DNA of 64,000 bases from Craterostigma plantagineum. Its lineage: Eukaryota; Streptophyta; Magnoliopsida; Lamiales; Linderniaceae. Position 1 is the first letter of the stretch. Every line of letters starts with the position of its first letter. The stretch is taken from contig JAPQWV010000005.1 in assembly GCA_027422505.1 (NCBI GenBank), forward strand, positions 9,057,501-9,121,500, written 5' to 3'. This document shows positions 35,752 through 48,131 of this stretch, in pieces. The notes beneath the pieces were generated by a model. The model was given only the letters and a program-made list of their open reading frames with translations, searched no databases and was not told where the DNA came from. Both the position numbers and the translations under genes were made by a program.

Positions 35752-37052
35752 GATGACGATTTTCATCCATATTTTTTTGGCTTACTGCCTCGTTGAGTGA
35801 GAGTAATGTCGTAATTTCAGATAATTGCAAAGAGACGCATTGAAGAAATAGGCCGATAAAAAAGGGGAAACAAACCGTGTACGTACCAAGAATCACAATT
35901 GAAATAGAGAAATACAAATAAATAAAACTAACACGATAACTAATTAAAAAAAGAAAGAAAAACTATCTGTGTGCATATATCGAATTAATACTTATTTTAC
36001 ATTTTTAGAGTTATTGTAATTTGAGATTTTAATAGACGAAGCTTAGTTTTAAATAAAGAAAATGATAGGGTTATAATTGAAATAAATAAAATTATGGAAG
36101 GAAAATTTGCATTTATCCAATGAAATCAAAATTGACATACGGACGGTTTTAATCATGCATTGAGAATTGCAGCACTACAATATTACATTTTCAATCGGTT
36201 ATTGTACACTGTCCGTAGAACAATATCGTCCCAAGATACAACAACTTTTGAACTTCGGAATGGCAACACTACGATTCGGCGAAGCTTTTCCAGCAAACTA
36301 TTCGAAACTCAAGAGCTTTCTTACGCTCTGAGCTTAGGATTTAATTCTAGCATGCTATGAACACAACGATTTGATAGAATGAGATTTTCCATGCTGTTGG
36401 AAACCTGTTTAAGAGGCTATCAAGTCTAAGATGTACATTTTTTTTAAGTATCTCTTATAGAAGATAGCCGTCCAATCGATTAAAAAACCACATTTTCATA
36501 TATGTCTTTTAGACTTAATAAATCTACCCTTTTCACATGTATCTTTTCGTTTAATTCATCTACATAATCTAACAGTCATCCTAGAGGCATTTGAGGTACT
36601 ATGGCTGGCGATTACAGTTAAGGGTACAAGGAGGATAAGGGAGTATATATATTATGGAGATGTCTAAGTGCACATTTTCTAACATACGCAACAAGAAAAA
36701 TCTACGGCAGAGCACATTCATATCTTTAAATTTTGCAAAATTGAATATGAAACCCTACTACATACTACCTATAATATTAATAATTACAGAAAAACCAAAT
36801 CTTTATATATAATGTATATGATAACATATTATAACTTCTCTTGAATGGGATGTCCAACCTAGCTAAGTGATTACATTAAATCACAGGGGTATTAAATACG
36901 TTTGTGCATTGCAAACATTAGGTATGTTGGCTTGATAACAATTAGATGTGTAAAACGCATTATTCTCCGTTTATCATTCTCGACGGCATATCGAGATAAG
37001 AAAGACGAAGAAACTGTGGAAGTGGAATGACCGCTTCATCCGATTTATTAAA

Positions 37053-37060
<8 letters not shown>
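35752..37060. other. AT-rich intergenic
   Basis: No gene recognised. Short frames (for example 36160-36360 on the plus strand) have no family I know. Confidence 0.45.
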
Positions 37061-37083
<23 letters not shown>

Positions 37084-37469
37084 GAGATTTGCTATGGTGC
37101 CCACCTATCGTGAGCAACCACCGTGAGCACCATAAGCAAATCTCTCGATTTTTTGCGTGTTTTTCGATTCCCAACGTCGCAAACACCTCCCGTATACGCT
37201 CTCATATCCAATGCTAACTTAATCGCCCTCTCCAACACGTTAATTTTTAAGAAAATCACCACATCGGTACGTCGTCCACATGTGAATAATAACTAATGAA
37301 TTTTCTTAAAAATTAACGCGTTGGAGAGGGCGATTAAGATTAGCAATGGATATGAGAGGGTCTACGGAGGTGTTGGCGGCGTTGGAGAATCGAAAAAACG
37401 CAAATAAAATGAGAGATTTACTTATGGTGCCCACGGTGATTGCTCGCGGTAGGTGAGCACATAGCAAAT

Positions 37470-37470
<1 letters not shown>
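37084..37470. mobile_element. long inverted-repeat element inserted in a TA microsatellite
   Basis: Two arms of about 180 bp (37084-37255 and 37290-37470) are inverted copies around a short loop. Both contain CTCATATCCA, TTAATCGCCCTCTCCAAC and TTAATTTTTAAGAAAAT. TA microsatellites flank both sides (37059-37082 and 37472-37500), consistent with insertion into a TA repeat. Each outer end is itself a smaller inverted repeat (GATTTGCTATGGTGCCCACC against GTGAGCACCATAAGCAAATC). Confidence 0.85.
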
Positions 37471-37500
<30 letters not shown>

Positions 37501-37506
<6 letters not shown>

Positions 37507-38032
37507 CATACATATATGAGGTTGATTTTTATATTCTCTTATATATAACGTTACAGGTGCTTTTTGTATTTGATGGGTTGGTAGCGAGAATTTGTTTCCA
37601 AGACCCTAATACCATGCCAACGCCCATTCAAAAGCAACTCTAAAGTGTTTCATTATTACGTTGTTGATGTGCGCGAACTCTTGCTTTCACGTGCCTCTGC
37701 CTTTCCCCTTTTCATATCAAGTTCATATTTAATTTTCACTACATCCACCTAACTATTTATACATATATGGGTCTCATTAAATATATAAATTCAAATTTTC
37801 ATATTTATCATAAAGTTCGTATGCATGTTATAGACATATCAGCCAGAGAAAAAGGAAAAAAAATGTCTATAATTGCAAGATCAATCAATTAGGCAACGAA
37901 ATAGGCAGGCTTTCTTTCCCCTCTCGGCTGGATATAACAAAATGTTAAATGAACAATGATGCCGTAATTGTAGGCTGCCAAAGGGTTCGTTCAATCATAC
38001 AACCTAAGGTATATGCACACATAAAATTATAC
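37501..38032. other. upstream region of the P450 gene
   Basis: AT-rich with no frame of interest. Confidence 0.4.
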
Positions 38033-38042
38033 CTATATATAC
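38033..38042 (+). promoter_or_regulatory. candidate TATA box of the P450 gene
   Basis: CTATATATAC lies about 50 bp upstream of the first start codon and 75 bp upstream of the second. Confidence 0.55.
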
Positions 38043-38089
38043 TAACACTTCAAACATAACAAGGAAAAGCATAGAGATAGAAGCAAATA

Positions 38090-39631
38090 TTGCATCACAC
38101 TAGTAATCTCACAATGTTAGAAATCTCTCAACACTTGTCATTAGGGTTTTCCTTGTTTGCCCTAATTTACATACTCTACAAGATATACCGACGTGGCAAG
38201 AAACCCTCGGAGCCCACCAACTTCCCAATCTTCGGAATGATCCCTTTAGTCGTGGCGAACTTAAATCGACTCCATGAATTCATATTCGAAGTTCTATCGC
38301 AAATGGGAGGCACGTTCGACCTGAAAGGCCCGTGGCTCTGCAGCATAGACATGGTCGTCACGAGCGACCCCGCCAACTTCCACCACGTCTTTAGCCGTAA
38401 CTTCTCAAACTACCCCAAAGGCAATGACTTCAAGGTCGTGTTCGACATCTTGGGGGATGGGATTTTCAACGTGGACGGCGAAACGTGGGAGTTTCTCAGG
38501 AGCGCGACGCATTCCTTCTTGCGCCACGAAGAGTGCAACGGGCTATTGGAAAGAACGATTTGGGACAAGGTGGAGCGTAGCCTCGTCCCCACCTTCGATC
38601 ATTTTATTACGACAAACAGAGGGGAAGTCGACTTGCAAGACGTGTTTCGAAGGTTCGGTTTCGACACCATTTGTAAGATCGTGTTGGACTATGATCCCAT
38701 GTCCTTGTCAGTGGACATGCCTAACATTCCTTGCGAGAGGGCCTTTGGTGAGGCGGTGCAGATGGTTCTGTGTAGGCATATAATACCGCAGAGAGTTTGG
38801 AGGCTGATGAAGAGGTTCAACGTGGGGACGGAGAAGAGGTTGAGGGAAGCTTGGAGGGTCATCGACGAGTTCATATATCCAATCATAGACGATGAAGAGC
38901 GCTCGAAAACGAACGGTTTTAACCTATCGAACGCCTTCAAGGAGGCTTATCGTCGTAATAAGGAGGAGATAAAGGCAGTTTCTTTAGGTAGCTTTCGGGG
39001 TTTCTTGAGGGATAACTGTCTGAATATCATGTTTGCGGGTCAGGACACCACGAGTTATTGCTTGACGTGGCTCTTCTGGCTAATCGCAAACAACCCCTTG
39101 TCCGAAATCGAGATACTGAGAGAAATCGAGTCAAAGTTGAACTTAAAAAAATGGAGATTCTTCAGTGCTGAGGAGTCGAACGAGCTGATAAACCTTCAAG
39201 GGGCCATAAGAGAGTCGCTTAGGTTATTCCCGCCCGTGGCTTTGGAGCGCAAATCTCCAATCAAGGACGACGTTTTGCCGAGCGGCCATTATTTGCGTGC
39301 AAATTCGAAGGTCATATTCTCGATTTATGCGGTTGGGAGAATGGAGTCCGTGTGGGGCAAAGATTGCTTAGAGTTTAAGCCCGAGAGGTGGGTTTCGGCT
39401 AAAGGTGGGCTTGTGCACGAGCCGTCGTATAAATTTCCAGTGTTTAACCTCGGGCCTCGGGCTTGTCTTGGGAAGGAAATGGCTTACATTGAGATGAAGA
39501 TGTTGGCTGCATTTATTATATACCATTATGAAGTTAAGCTTGTCGAGGGTCACGAGGTTTGTCCTAATTCTTCCATTACACTTGCGGCGAAGAATGGATT
39601 GAAAGTTAGGTTATCGAGGAGGATAAAGTGA
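38090..39631 (+). CDS. cytochrome P450, CYP96A-like (fatty acid / alkane hydroxylase type)
   Basis: Single-exon 513-residue P450, the usual length and intronless structure of CYP96 genes. It has an N-terminal membrane anchor (about residues 10-30), the I-helix oxygen-binding motif AGQDTT, the K-helix ESLR, PERW, and the heme-binding FNLGPRACLG with the cysteine ligand at residue 459. The stretch GTFDLKGPWLCSIDMVVTSD followed by NFSNYPKGNDF and GDGIFNVDGETW is characteristic of the CYP86 clan, closest in my recognition to CYP96A. Known members include MAH1 (CYP96A15), which makes secondary alcohols and ketones of cuticular wax from alkanes. The substrate here is inferred from family only. It is anchored in the ER and needs a P450 reductase. 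A second Met at residue 9 (38114) could be the real start. No frame damage is seen. Confidence 0.93.
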   Translation: MHHTSNLTMLEISQHLSLGFSLFALIYILYKIYRRGKKPSEPTNFPIFGMIPLVVANLNRLHEFIFEVLSQMGGTFDLKGPWLCSIDMVVTSDPANFHHVFSRNFSNYPKGNDFKVVFDILGDGIFNVDGETWEFLRSATHSFLRHEECNGLLERTIWDKVERSLVPTFDHFITTNRGEVDLQDVFRRFGFDTICKIVLDYDPMSLSVDMPNIPCERAFGEAVQMVLCRHIIPQRVWRLMKRFNVGTEKRLREAWRVIDEFIYPIIDDEERSKTNGFNLSNAFKEAYRRNKEEIKAVSLGSFRGFLRDNCLNIMFAGQDTTSYCLTWLFWLIANNPLSEIEILREIESKLNLKKWRFFSAEESNELINLQGAIRESLRLFPPVALERKSPIKDDVLPSGHYLRANSKVIFSIYAVGRMESVWGKDCLEFKPERWVSAKGGLVHEPSYKFPVFNLGPRACLGKEMAYIEMKMLAAFIIYHYEVKLVEGHEVCPNSSITLAAKNGLKVRLSRRIK

Positions 39632-40216
39632 TTGTGCTTTCATGGTGATATTGAAATATTATATATGTTTAATCACGAGATGTGTAAGATGATGTTTTAT
39701 AAATGTCATATTTAATCGTAGATATGGTTAAATACTGTGGATTAAATATTCATTTTAATGTGATTAATTTACGTGATAATGATTAATATGTCAATACTTA
39801 AATTAGTTTATAAGCATTAATTACAACTCTTTTATATACGCCTTTCATATAAGTATTAAATATTTTGAAATAACATTTAGTCACGTTATTTATGTATTTA
39901 AAAAATTGGGATAATCACATTTATCGTAGTAATTTAATAGTATAAGGGGTCTATTTGTTCCATTAAAAATTTTGAACGATTATTACGTCACTCGTCACTG
40001 TGATGTAAAATCACTTAGCTTTTCTGTTCTGGGGTTTCCAAAATTTAAAATATCACACCACTTTCATCACTTACATACCTCTCATTTCTCTGAAACAAAC
40101 ACAGTGATAGAGGAGAGGAATTTTGGATCTCTTCGAAAAACAACGTTCTAATATATTAACGCATGGTATATATTAATGGAGAGCTGATAAAATGCATAAG
40201 TTTTTACAGTTTCGAA

Positions 40217-40260
<44 letters not shown>

Positions 40261-40581
40261 TTTCACTTCATCGTGGCACGATCCTTATATATTAAGAATG
40301 CATAAGAAATTTATCGTATCTAATCAGAAAGTGGCACAACATTAACGTTACCCAGTCTCATCAATATATAATATAAGGTTCAGCAATTACACACAGCGCC
40401 TCGGCCTCAAAGTATGATAATGTATGAAGTACTAATTATCAACTTTGTGATTTAATCTTGAAGAGGAAAATAATCAACCATATGAATTTAACCAAATTAT
40501 AACCTACTAAACATATGATATGATTTTACCAGCATCTCCACAATTCATGTCCTCAGCTTGCATCAAATATACACACATCAT

Positions 40582-40616
<35 letters not shown>

Positions 40617-40640
40617 ATGAAGGGATAAAACAACAGTCTT
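39632..40640. other. intergenic between P450 and synaptotagmin genes
   Basis: Holds the 3' flanks of both convergent genes, a long TA microsatellite at 40219-40258 and a CA microsatellite at 40585-40614. No gene is recognised. Confidence 0.55.
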
Positions 40641-40643
40641 TGT

Positions 40644-43072
40644 TTAGGTGTCCCTGTAAATAGGTTGTGGAGTCCATTTGAGATTCAAGCTGATCTTCCC
40701 CGATTTCGCGCCATCGAGTGCAAACTTATCTTCATATTCGCCTTCCATTAGAACCCTAGTCAACGTTAATATACACCTTCCCATAAAATCCTGCAAATAA
40801 TCAAGAATCGAATCCCAATTATACGTAAACATACATATATATACACATATATGAACAATGTTTACCTTCCCAAATGTGTCGTGGTCCCATAGTTCAACAG
40901 TCAACATATCGTGCAATCCATCTTCCACGACGAAGTCAAACGTCTGATTCCAAACTGGATTTAGACTGTCGTTCACAACCTGCGTATGTATGTAGGAATC
41001 ATATGTTCGAAGCCAGAAATATATATATAAAGATTATGTGTGTAAGAGATTTACCCTGGTTTTGTTTTTCGATCCACTTTTTTTCATCGTAAGCACAGCG
41101 TAAGGATCTGATTTACCCATCATTTCAGTTGAGGCCAAATCTTCAGCAGATAACGCAGTAACTGAAAGAACGCCTCTGATGATGATATCCCTCCTTTTGT
41201 TCAGTTCACCGCCATCATCTTTCCCGTTAGCTTCGTTTTTGAAGACCTTCTCTAACGAAGTCATTGAGAACTTCTCGGAAAAGGGATTCGTGAAGGTGTT
41301 TTGCATTCCATTTGGGATATACAGAAGCTCCAAGTGAACCTAAAATGGAGAATTTAGTTTACGCTGTAATGAAAGAAAAGAAAAAGAAGTGATTTTTACC
41401 TGTCCCCTATTTTTTGTGTCTCTTTGAACATCTAAATCTTTTACCAATGGGAGCCATACGTCCTTCACTTTTCCAGGCTGAAGGTCGCAAAGGTGGAACT
41501 GAGCACAACCGATCAGTTCAGACGCTTGAATCCCTTCGTCGTCGTAAATTTTCACCACCAAATTTTGGGTCGAAGCATCTTCGACTATAAATTCGTAGTG
41601 TTCGTTCCACACGGGATTCAGCTGGTTGTTCTGGGGAAAATAGAAAAGAAATTTTTTTTGAAAAAAAAGAAAAGTTTGCATGCCTGCTCGGTTTAATCTA
41701 TAATGTGAAGGAAAAGCTAAGTGAAAAAGGTAACTCACGATTGTCTTGCTTTTCTTCGTCCTATCGCGTAAAGGGCGTACGTGAAGCACTGCGAAAGGGT
41801 CTGATTTTCCTATGATGTCTTTGTTTGTTAGCTCTTTCGCTTGCACGAGCTTCACTTCTAAAATTCCAACGGGCTTCAGTTCAAGGTCGCTGAGACAAAT
41901 TGGAATTATGTTTCATTTCATTTGAAGTCGTATGATAAAACTAAGATGATTTTGCACTCAATGAATTGGCAATCGGTTAGAGTCTTTTTTATTATGACAC
42001 CTGTAATCGCCAGGTAATATAGGGATAACTTTCCTAACTGGCCATGTAATAGAGTCTTCAACAGCATCCCTAATTGTACTCTGCATAATTGGTAGACGAT
42101 ACTTAAAAAATAGTAGTAATAAAAAAGGCCAAGGAGAGCAGCAATACGATTTATTCTGCGAAATCTTATTGGCAGAAAAGTAACTAAACTACTCCAACGT
42201 ATTACACACGAAAGAAACAAATAAACCGTGCCTTAACTGAACAGTGTAATAAGAAAACTGACCTCCAGCGCATCGGAGAGGCCTGGGATTGTTGACATGT
42301 CTCCTCCAATAACTTTAAGGGTGAAATCAAGTTTTTTCTGGTGTTAAAAGAAAGGACTGACTTAAAATTAAGGTATACAACTACAAAATATTTTTGCGAA
42401 GAGCAAAAGTTAAACACTTCCACAAACATATTTGTATTATCTAAGTCGTGATTGAAGGTGAAATGGGTACATAAATACCATACTCGCTGTCGTAATGAAA
42501 AACAAACAGCTCCAAAACAAGGGAGTTCGTCGACCAGTGGTCTGAATATCAGCCTGAAGACCCCAGTAAAGCCGATATTTTTAACCTACATATATATTAT
42601 TTTTTTAAAAGAAAAAGAAAACAAAACATGATAGCTAGTTGCAGAGGAGGCATATAACAGGAACTAATACATTAAGCAACACGATAAGGTAATGGTCACA
42701 TTGATTGCTAAGATGAAAATACTGGCAAGCAGGAATTTCTTTAGTAGTAGAATATTCATGGCCTCTTACTGATAAAGGGTAGAGAGGTCCCAAGAAAATG
42801 GGCAATAACATTATCAGATGGCTTACCAACAAAGAACAAGCTTCTCATCTAGGTCTCTGTCTATATAGTTACTTGTTCCTAGTTTTTTTTCCTTACCGAA
42901 ACATTTATTGACAGCAGAAAGAATATATAGGAGTGAGTTTAGGACTTCGCAGTCAATGCAGTCCATTAATGACAACATTAACATGTCTATTGGAACTCAA
43001 CAGCTCAGTGAAAGAGATTATATACAACAGTGTGGTGGATCAATGTAAGCATACAACTAAAATGTGTATGTA

Positions 43073-43126
<54 letters not shown>

Positions 43127-44214
43127 GTTACTTGAACAGGGAGAGCAACACCTAAATAAGTTTTGATATCAAGTATAATACTTGGGTTTCCATCCCATTG
43201 CATCTCCAACTCCATGGTTATTCCTTCGTTTCCATCTTCGATAATTGAAACTCCTGAAAAACTGTGAAACTAATTAGCTCAACGGCATTGATCTTATACA
43301 TTATACACCAGTTGCTATAGTACACGAAAATTGAAGCAAGTCAAAGCAGATTTAAGGATTTACTTCACTTCCATCTTGAATTCGGTTTTGAGTTTTTCTT
43401 TAGTTTCAAGAACGTAACGAAACATAGCTTATACAAGGATTTACTTGCATGTAAAAAAGAGATTAAACCCAATCTTTTCAACCCATAATTTTACAAACAC
43501 ATTCCAGAAAGTCGTAACCAAACCTGTGAATTGGGGCGCCACAGTTCCAAGAGTGAACTTTGAGAACTTTAAAGAAGCCAATATCATCGGCCTATACTGC
43601 TCCAAGATTGGCTCAACGTTTGCCCTTATCAGCTCTGATGCAGCCTTTTAAACCACCCAATAACCATTCCAAGACATAAAAAAAAGCTAAAAAAAAAAGA
43701 CTCAAACAAATTATCACAAGCCCTTACCTCATCGACGTAAGGCCAGATCTTATCCAAGTGATGATTAAGCCAAATCAACTGAAAAAAAAAAAAGCAACAG
43801 AATTTCAACATCAGTGAAACATAGATGATATGTGAGCCTTAGAAGTTTACTCAACACAAAATTAACCACAAACAGAGAAGAAAAGCAAACCTTTTGACGC
43901 TGTGAGAAGACGACCCAAGTGGGATAAAACTCCGGCGAAAGCAACTTCCTCGAATCCTCCACAGTCATCCTAGCAAGAGCCGCGATTGCAGCCGCCTTGT
44001 AATTTAATTTTTACCCCAACAAAAAGAAAAGAAAAAGCAACAAACTTTCAAAAATTCTGTGAGTAGGACCGAAAGAAGAACAGTAAATACATAGATAAAT
44101 AGAACTTACAAGGTCTGTCCTTTGCTTAGATCGAGCATTCTCAGAGCGGACAAAAGCTACTATAATACCAAGACCAAAAACCACGCCAAGTACTAGACCT
44201 GCGATGAAACCCAT
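40644..44214 (-). CDS. plant synaptotagmin 5-type (SMP plus two C2 domains), complete, 13 exons
   Basis: ER-anchored tether at ER-plasma membrane contact sites that moves and binds lipids. Exons on the minus strand: 44214-44110, 43995-43891, 43778-43728, 43644-43524, 43253-43132, 42585-42484, 42337-42263, 42080-42001, 41889-41739, 41630-41400, 41339-41055, 40979-40866 and 40790-40644. All junctions are GT-AG and the sum is 1689 bp, giving 562 residues with no frame break. The order is an N-terminal membrane helix (MGFIAGLVLGVVFGLGIIVA), an SMP domain (from MTVEDSRKLL to GDYRDLELKPVG), a first C2 domain (VKLVQAKELTNKDIIGKSDPF then NPVWNEHYEFIVEDAS), and a second C2 domain (VTALSAEDL, GKSDPYAVL, NPVWNQTFDFVVEDGLHDM, WDHDTFGKDFMGRC). 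The family size is about 560. Intron 4 carries a GT/GA microsatellite (43075-43124). SYT4 is the close alternative name. Confidence 0.96.
43075..43124. repeat. compound (GT)n(GA)n microsatellite in a synaptotagmin intron
   Basis: An alternating TG run followed by a long GA run, very close to the donor site of exon 5 on the minus strand (43132). It may be length-polymorphic. Confidence 0.9.
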
Positions 44215-44585
44215 CTACTCTTTACGATTACTCCCTTTCACCTGAGCTTACCGAGGATCGACTTGGCGATTTACTTGGCGTAGAGATTAGGGAAGAGTGG
44301 ATAAACTCAGGCTTGAGTATCTATCTGTCTATCTCTACGTTTGTGTACTGGCGCCGACTGTTAGTGTCGACTGCGTGTATGCGTGTTTTTCTTTTTTCCT
44401 TTTTCCTTTCTGAATTTATTTTCCTTCTTGTGATTTTGTGGTTCCAGTTCAGTTTATGGGTACAGGGGAATTGTTGTTAAGATTGTTTAAATGTTTTTTG
44501 TCGCATCTTCTCATTATTGCTGATATGATACTAGAAGTGTCAGTGGAGAACTTACTTCGGCCGACACTTTCGAAACTTAAAGAGA
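44215..44585. other. 5' flank of synaptotagmin gene
   Basis: T/C-rich stretch 44380-44440 compatible with a 5' UTR/promoter on the minus strand. No gene is recognised. Confidence 0.45.
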
Positions 44586-44594
44586 TTACTTAAT

Positions 44595-44960
44595 GGGTCA
44601 ATTCGAAATCAAGCCTCGTTAAGGGGTTTGATTTCGAAAGGCTCTATTTGAGAATTTTTTAGGTTAAATGACCAATTTTGTGTGGTATAAAAAATTGGTA
44701 TAGAATGATCATTTTGTGTTACAAACTTTTAACATATTGGTATGTCAGAGCAATGAAGTGCTACTGCAGAAAATGAACTGGTATCAGATGATCATAAACT
44801 GGTAACGGATTATCGTTTTGTGTTACAAAATTTCAACATACTGGTATGTCAGAGCAATGAATTGGTACTGCAGAAAATGGGTCCTTAGAACTAAATTTTT
44901 TGTCAAGAGGGTCTGAATCATAAATGATACTTATAGAGGGGACTTAAATGAAAATGCCCC
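44595..44960. mobile_element. Mutator-like MITE, family A, copy 2
   Basis: Perfect 9-bp target duplication TTACTTAAT (44586-44594 and 44961-44969). The left end GGGTCAATTCGAAATCA and right end GAAAATGCCCC match the 7241-7626 copy in reverse orientation. Two internal copies of a block with CATACTGGTATGTCAGAGCAA are seen. It is non-coding. Confidence 0.92.
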
Positions 44961-44969
44961 TTACTTAAT

Positions 44970-45446
44970 CGCAGTAAAATAAGTTAATTTAATATTCACA
45001 TAAAATAGCAAGTGTTGCCTTCTCTAGACCTAGGCAACGTCTCAAATACAAATAAAAAAAACTCATTCTTGTTTCAGATGGTGAATCCACAAATATTATG
45101 GTATAAAATTTGGTTGCTTAAATCACAAACCTGCAGTTTTGTTTCATCCCCAAGACTATTTGAAAACGGATCTTCTGCTCTCTTTGAGCCCCGGAAAAAT
45201 GGACAAATTCATTTCCCAAAACGAATGACTATGAAATTACAAAACTTTCGTTATTGGGTTAGTTTTCTCTGTCAACTTGGATCCGATGAAGCGGGCGTTG
45301 GAATGTACCTGCTGCAATATGATGAGAAGATATTCCTCCCTGAACAAGGACGACCTTCCACTTGGCACCGTCAGCGGTGGTGGAGGAACTAGATCGGAAA
45401 AAGGAGGAATTCCAGTCGTAACAATCACTAGATTTAAGATGCAATA
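44970..45446. other. no gene recognised
   Basis: Both strands hold frames of 60-126 codons at 45012-45444, but none shows a domain or conserved motif that I recognise. Confidence 0.35.
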
Positions 45447-46577
45447 GGGTGGTTCGACCCCGAACCCTCCCCAGAACCGCGGCGGGACCCTGTCCAGCTC
45501 GGCATGCTTGGGTAGGATGTGTCGGTTCTTGATTTTTTCAAACCACGAAACTGCGGTTTCGATGCGTTTCGGCAGAAACCAGCTCCGGAACCAGAACCAG
45601 AACCGCTCCAGAACCCTACTAAAAAATTCTATAAATAGAGGTTCATTTTCATCATTTTTTCATACCAATGTCTATCATACATTCTCAAAACAGAATCTCT
45701 CAATTACGAGTCGGCGAATTATTTTACTTGAACATTGCATACACTTTTATACACAAATCACACAATTACATACATAAAATACACGCACCTCGCGTGAATT
45801 TTTTCTACTAATGGCATCGTCATCGAGAAATAAGAATGACGATAATTTTGATTTTGTAGGTGCTTTTGGTGCCGAGGATGTTTTTCAAGGACGTGGAGCG
45901 CACAACAAGGACGAGTAACCGACGGCGGTTTCGATGGGAGAGGTACATATCCAATCTTCCGGCAACGGAAAAGAGAAAAACCTCTGCGGGAAAACGACAC
46001 TAAGGTATGAATTTCCGATATCGTTTTAAATAAAGATTACCAAAAAATGGACATATATTCTGTAAGTCATGTCGTCAGTCTTATGCGTACAGTATTAGAC
46101 CCGGACATGGTGGGACGGTTTCAATGTTAAAACATCTGGAAGGAGCTAGACAAGCAGTTGTTTGAGTCGATATGCACTGAACCTAGGCAACAACTAACTA
46201 ATTGCTAGTACTGGTAGAAATTTTGTTATAACTAGGGAAATTTCTATGATGGCAACAATCAAATTTGAAATAAATTGCGAAGAACCTTTTTACATTGCGG
46301 AAAGTTAAAAGTTTATCGAATTCACTAGTACGATAGAACCTAGATTCCATAACGTAAATCGTAAGACACTTATGAGGCATATCCGAGAAATTTTTGGAGA
46401 ATATCAAAAGAACTTAATTTTGCATTTGTCCAACATATCATGTCGGATTAGTTTGACTACTTACACTTTGTTGCAGGATTGGTTTTCGGCTGAATCGAAG
46501 AACCGGAAGGAGAATGTGATTGACGAGTTCGAAACATCACACTCCAACTTTGACGAAGGAACGAGAAAAATGTATTA
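45447..46577 (+). pseudogene. hAT transposase, N-terminal part, degenerate
   Basis: The left terminus TAGGGTGGTTCG at 45447 and GC-rich subterminal repeats (CCAGAACC) lead to a coding-like region with start MASSSRNKNDDNFDFVGAF at 45810. In shifting frames it continues into a BED-type zinc finger, CKSCRQSYAYSIRPGHGG then KHLEG (46068-46145), and a segment PRFHNVNRKTLMRHI followed by ISLTTYTLLQ, like the start of the hAT RNase H fold. The DDE catalytic and dimerisation parts are missing. Stops and frameshifts are frequent. Confidence 0.75.
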
Positions 46578-46806
46578 ACTAATAACGATTGTGTAGCATA
46601 GTTCATTTTATAAATTTTTTTATTTTTCTCACTGTATATCTTTTTATTATTTTCAATGTATTTAGCTTTGGTTTGGTGTGTGTGCTTTTTCCAATAATAT
46701 GCTTTCAAGTTAGTTCATTCAATATAAGAGAAAGATGGAGAGAAATAGAGATGAGAAGAAATAAATCTAATATGCGCGCATAATGGTGAGGAAAGTTGAT
46801 TTTACT

Positions 46807-47343
46807 CATGGTTCTGAAACCGGGTTTTCGAACCGGACCGAAAATTTTAGTGGTTTAAGGTTTAGTGGTTTAACCGGTATAAAACCGGAGTCAAACCGGA
46901 ATCTTTAAATATAATTAATAAATATTTTGTGATTGAATTAGATTATATAGATGTTATTTAGTAAGTTTTTTATAGATATATTAGAATTTTATAATATTGA
47001 TGGTCAAAATTAAATAAAGTAAATTATGTTGATAGTTGAGATTAATTTACCAGGGGCTCCAGAAATTATATCTATGAAATTTGGGGTCAAAACAAAAGAA
47101 ATAAAAAATTTGGTACATTAGTTAATTATGAAACAAAAATAAATGTGGTCTGAGCGAAAACTCTACCCACCAGACCTAATGAAATAACAACGACTTTCTC
47201 CATTTTTACTAGTTATATCGTGATTTTCCGTTTTTTCTTTTTTTTTAAATAGCTTAGACCGGACCGGAATCGGACCGAATTTCTGGCCGGTTCGGTGGTT
47301 TTCGGTCGGAACCGGCCGGTCCGGTCCGGTCTTCAAAACCTTG
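46807..47343. mobile_element. hAT-like MITE with CAWGG ends and perfect 8-bp TSD
   Basis: Starts CATGGTTCTGAAACCGG and ends CCGGTCTTCAAAACCTTG. The perfect duplication ATTTTACT flanks it (46799-46806 and 47344-47351). Subterminal CCGGACCGG/AACCGG repeats lie on both sides of an AT-rich core. Confidence 0.88.
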
Positions 47344-47579
47344 ATTTTACTAAGATATTGAGGGTACGTACAAAATTCATTTTTTTTGGATAGATACGAG
47401 GTCTTCGGTTGGGTTAAATACGATCGTTATTTTGACCGTGTAATATCTCAACATATTAAAATTATGTCATTGGGTCGAAATACACATAATTGGAAGATTC
47501 ACATAAATCTTGCTTCTTTCGTGTCCTGCTGTTTGTTTCGGGGTGATCTTCCAAAACATCACTGTAATCCTCATGCCTA

Positions 47580-48123
47580 GGGTTGCAAACGAATCGATCG
47601 AGTCGAATACCACCTTATTCTATTTGTATTGTTTTATTTTTCGAATATTCATATTCTATTTGATAATATATTCGAATATAATTGCGAATATTCGAATATT
47701 CTGATACGAATAAATTTTTTTTCAGGAACCTATTTTTACAAAACATATAAAGCGAAAAAAAAATACGTAGTGGATGAAATATGCAGTTTACGACATAAAA
47801 AGAAAAATATAGCAAAACATATCATTAGTTTATCCAATACATCATACGAAAGCACAAAAAATCTTTCATCGATAAATTCCAACAATAATTATTTTTCTTA
47901 GCTTGCTTCATATTAATATGTTAGTGTAACTGCAAGTATTTAGAAATATATATTATTTAATATATATTATATTATTCGAATCGAATATTGTCATATTGTA
48001 TTCGTATTCTAAAATTATTCGAATTGAAAAAAAATATTCTTATTCGGATTTGATATTCTAATATTTCGAATCCGAATCTTAAATTTCGAATCGAACAAAA
48101 AGATCTATTCATTTGCAACCCTA
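47580..48123. mobile_element. hAT-like MITE with TTCGAATA repeats
   Basis: Terminal repeats GGGTTGCAAA and TTTGCAACCCTA, with the 8-bp duplication CATGCCTA at 47572-47579 and 48124-48131. On the left the duplication and the element start overlap by TA, so two bases were lost there. The interior is full of ATTCGAATAT palindromes. Confidence 0.85.
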
Positions 48124-48131
48124 CATGCCTA

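Noticed and set aside
45012..45444. Frames on both strands next to the MITE
   Set aside because: Coding-like in places but no family, start context or splice structure that I could support.
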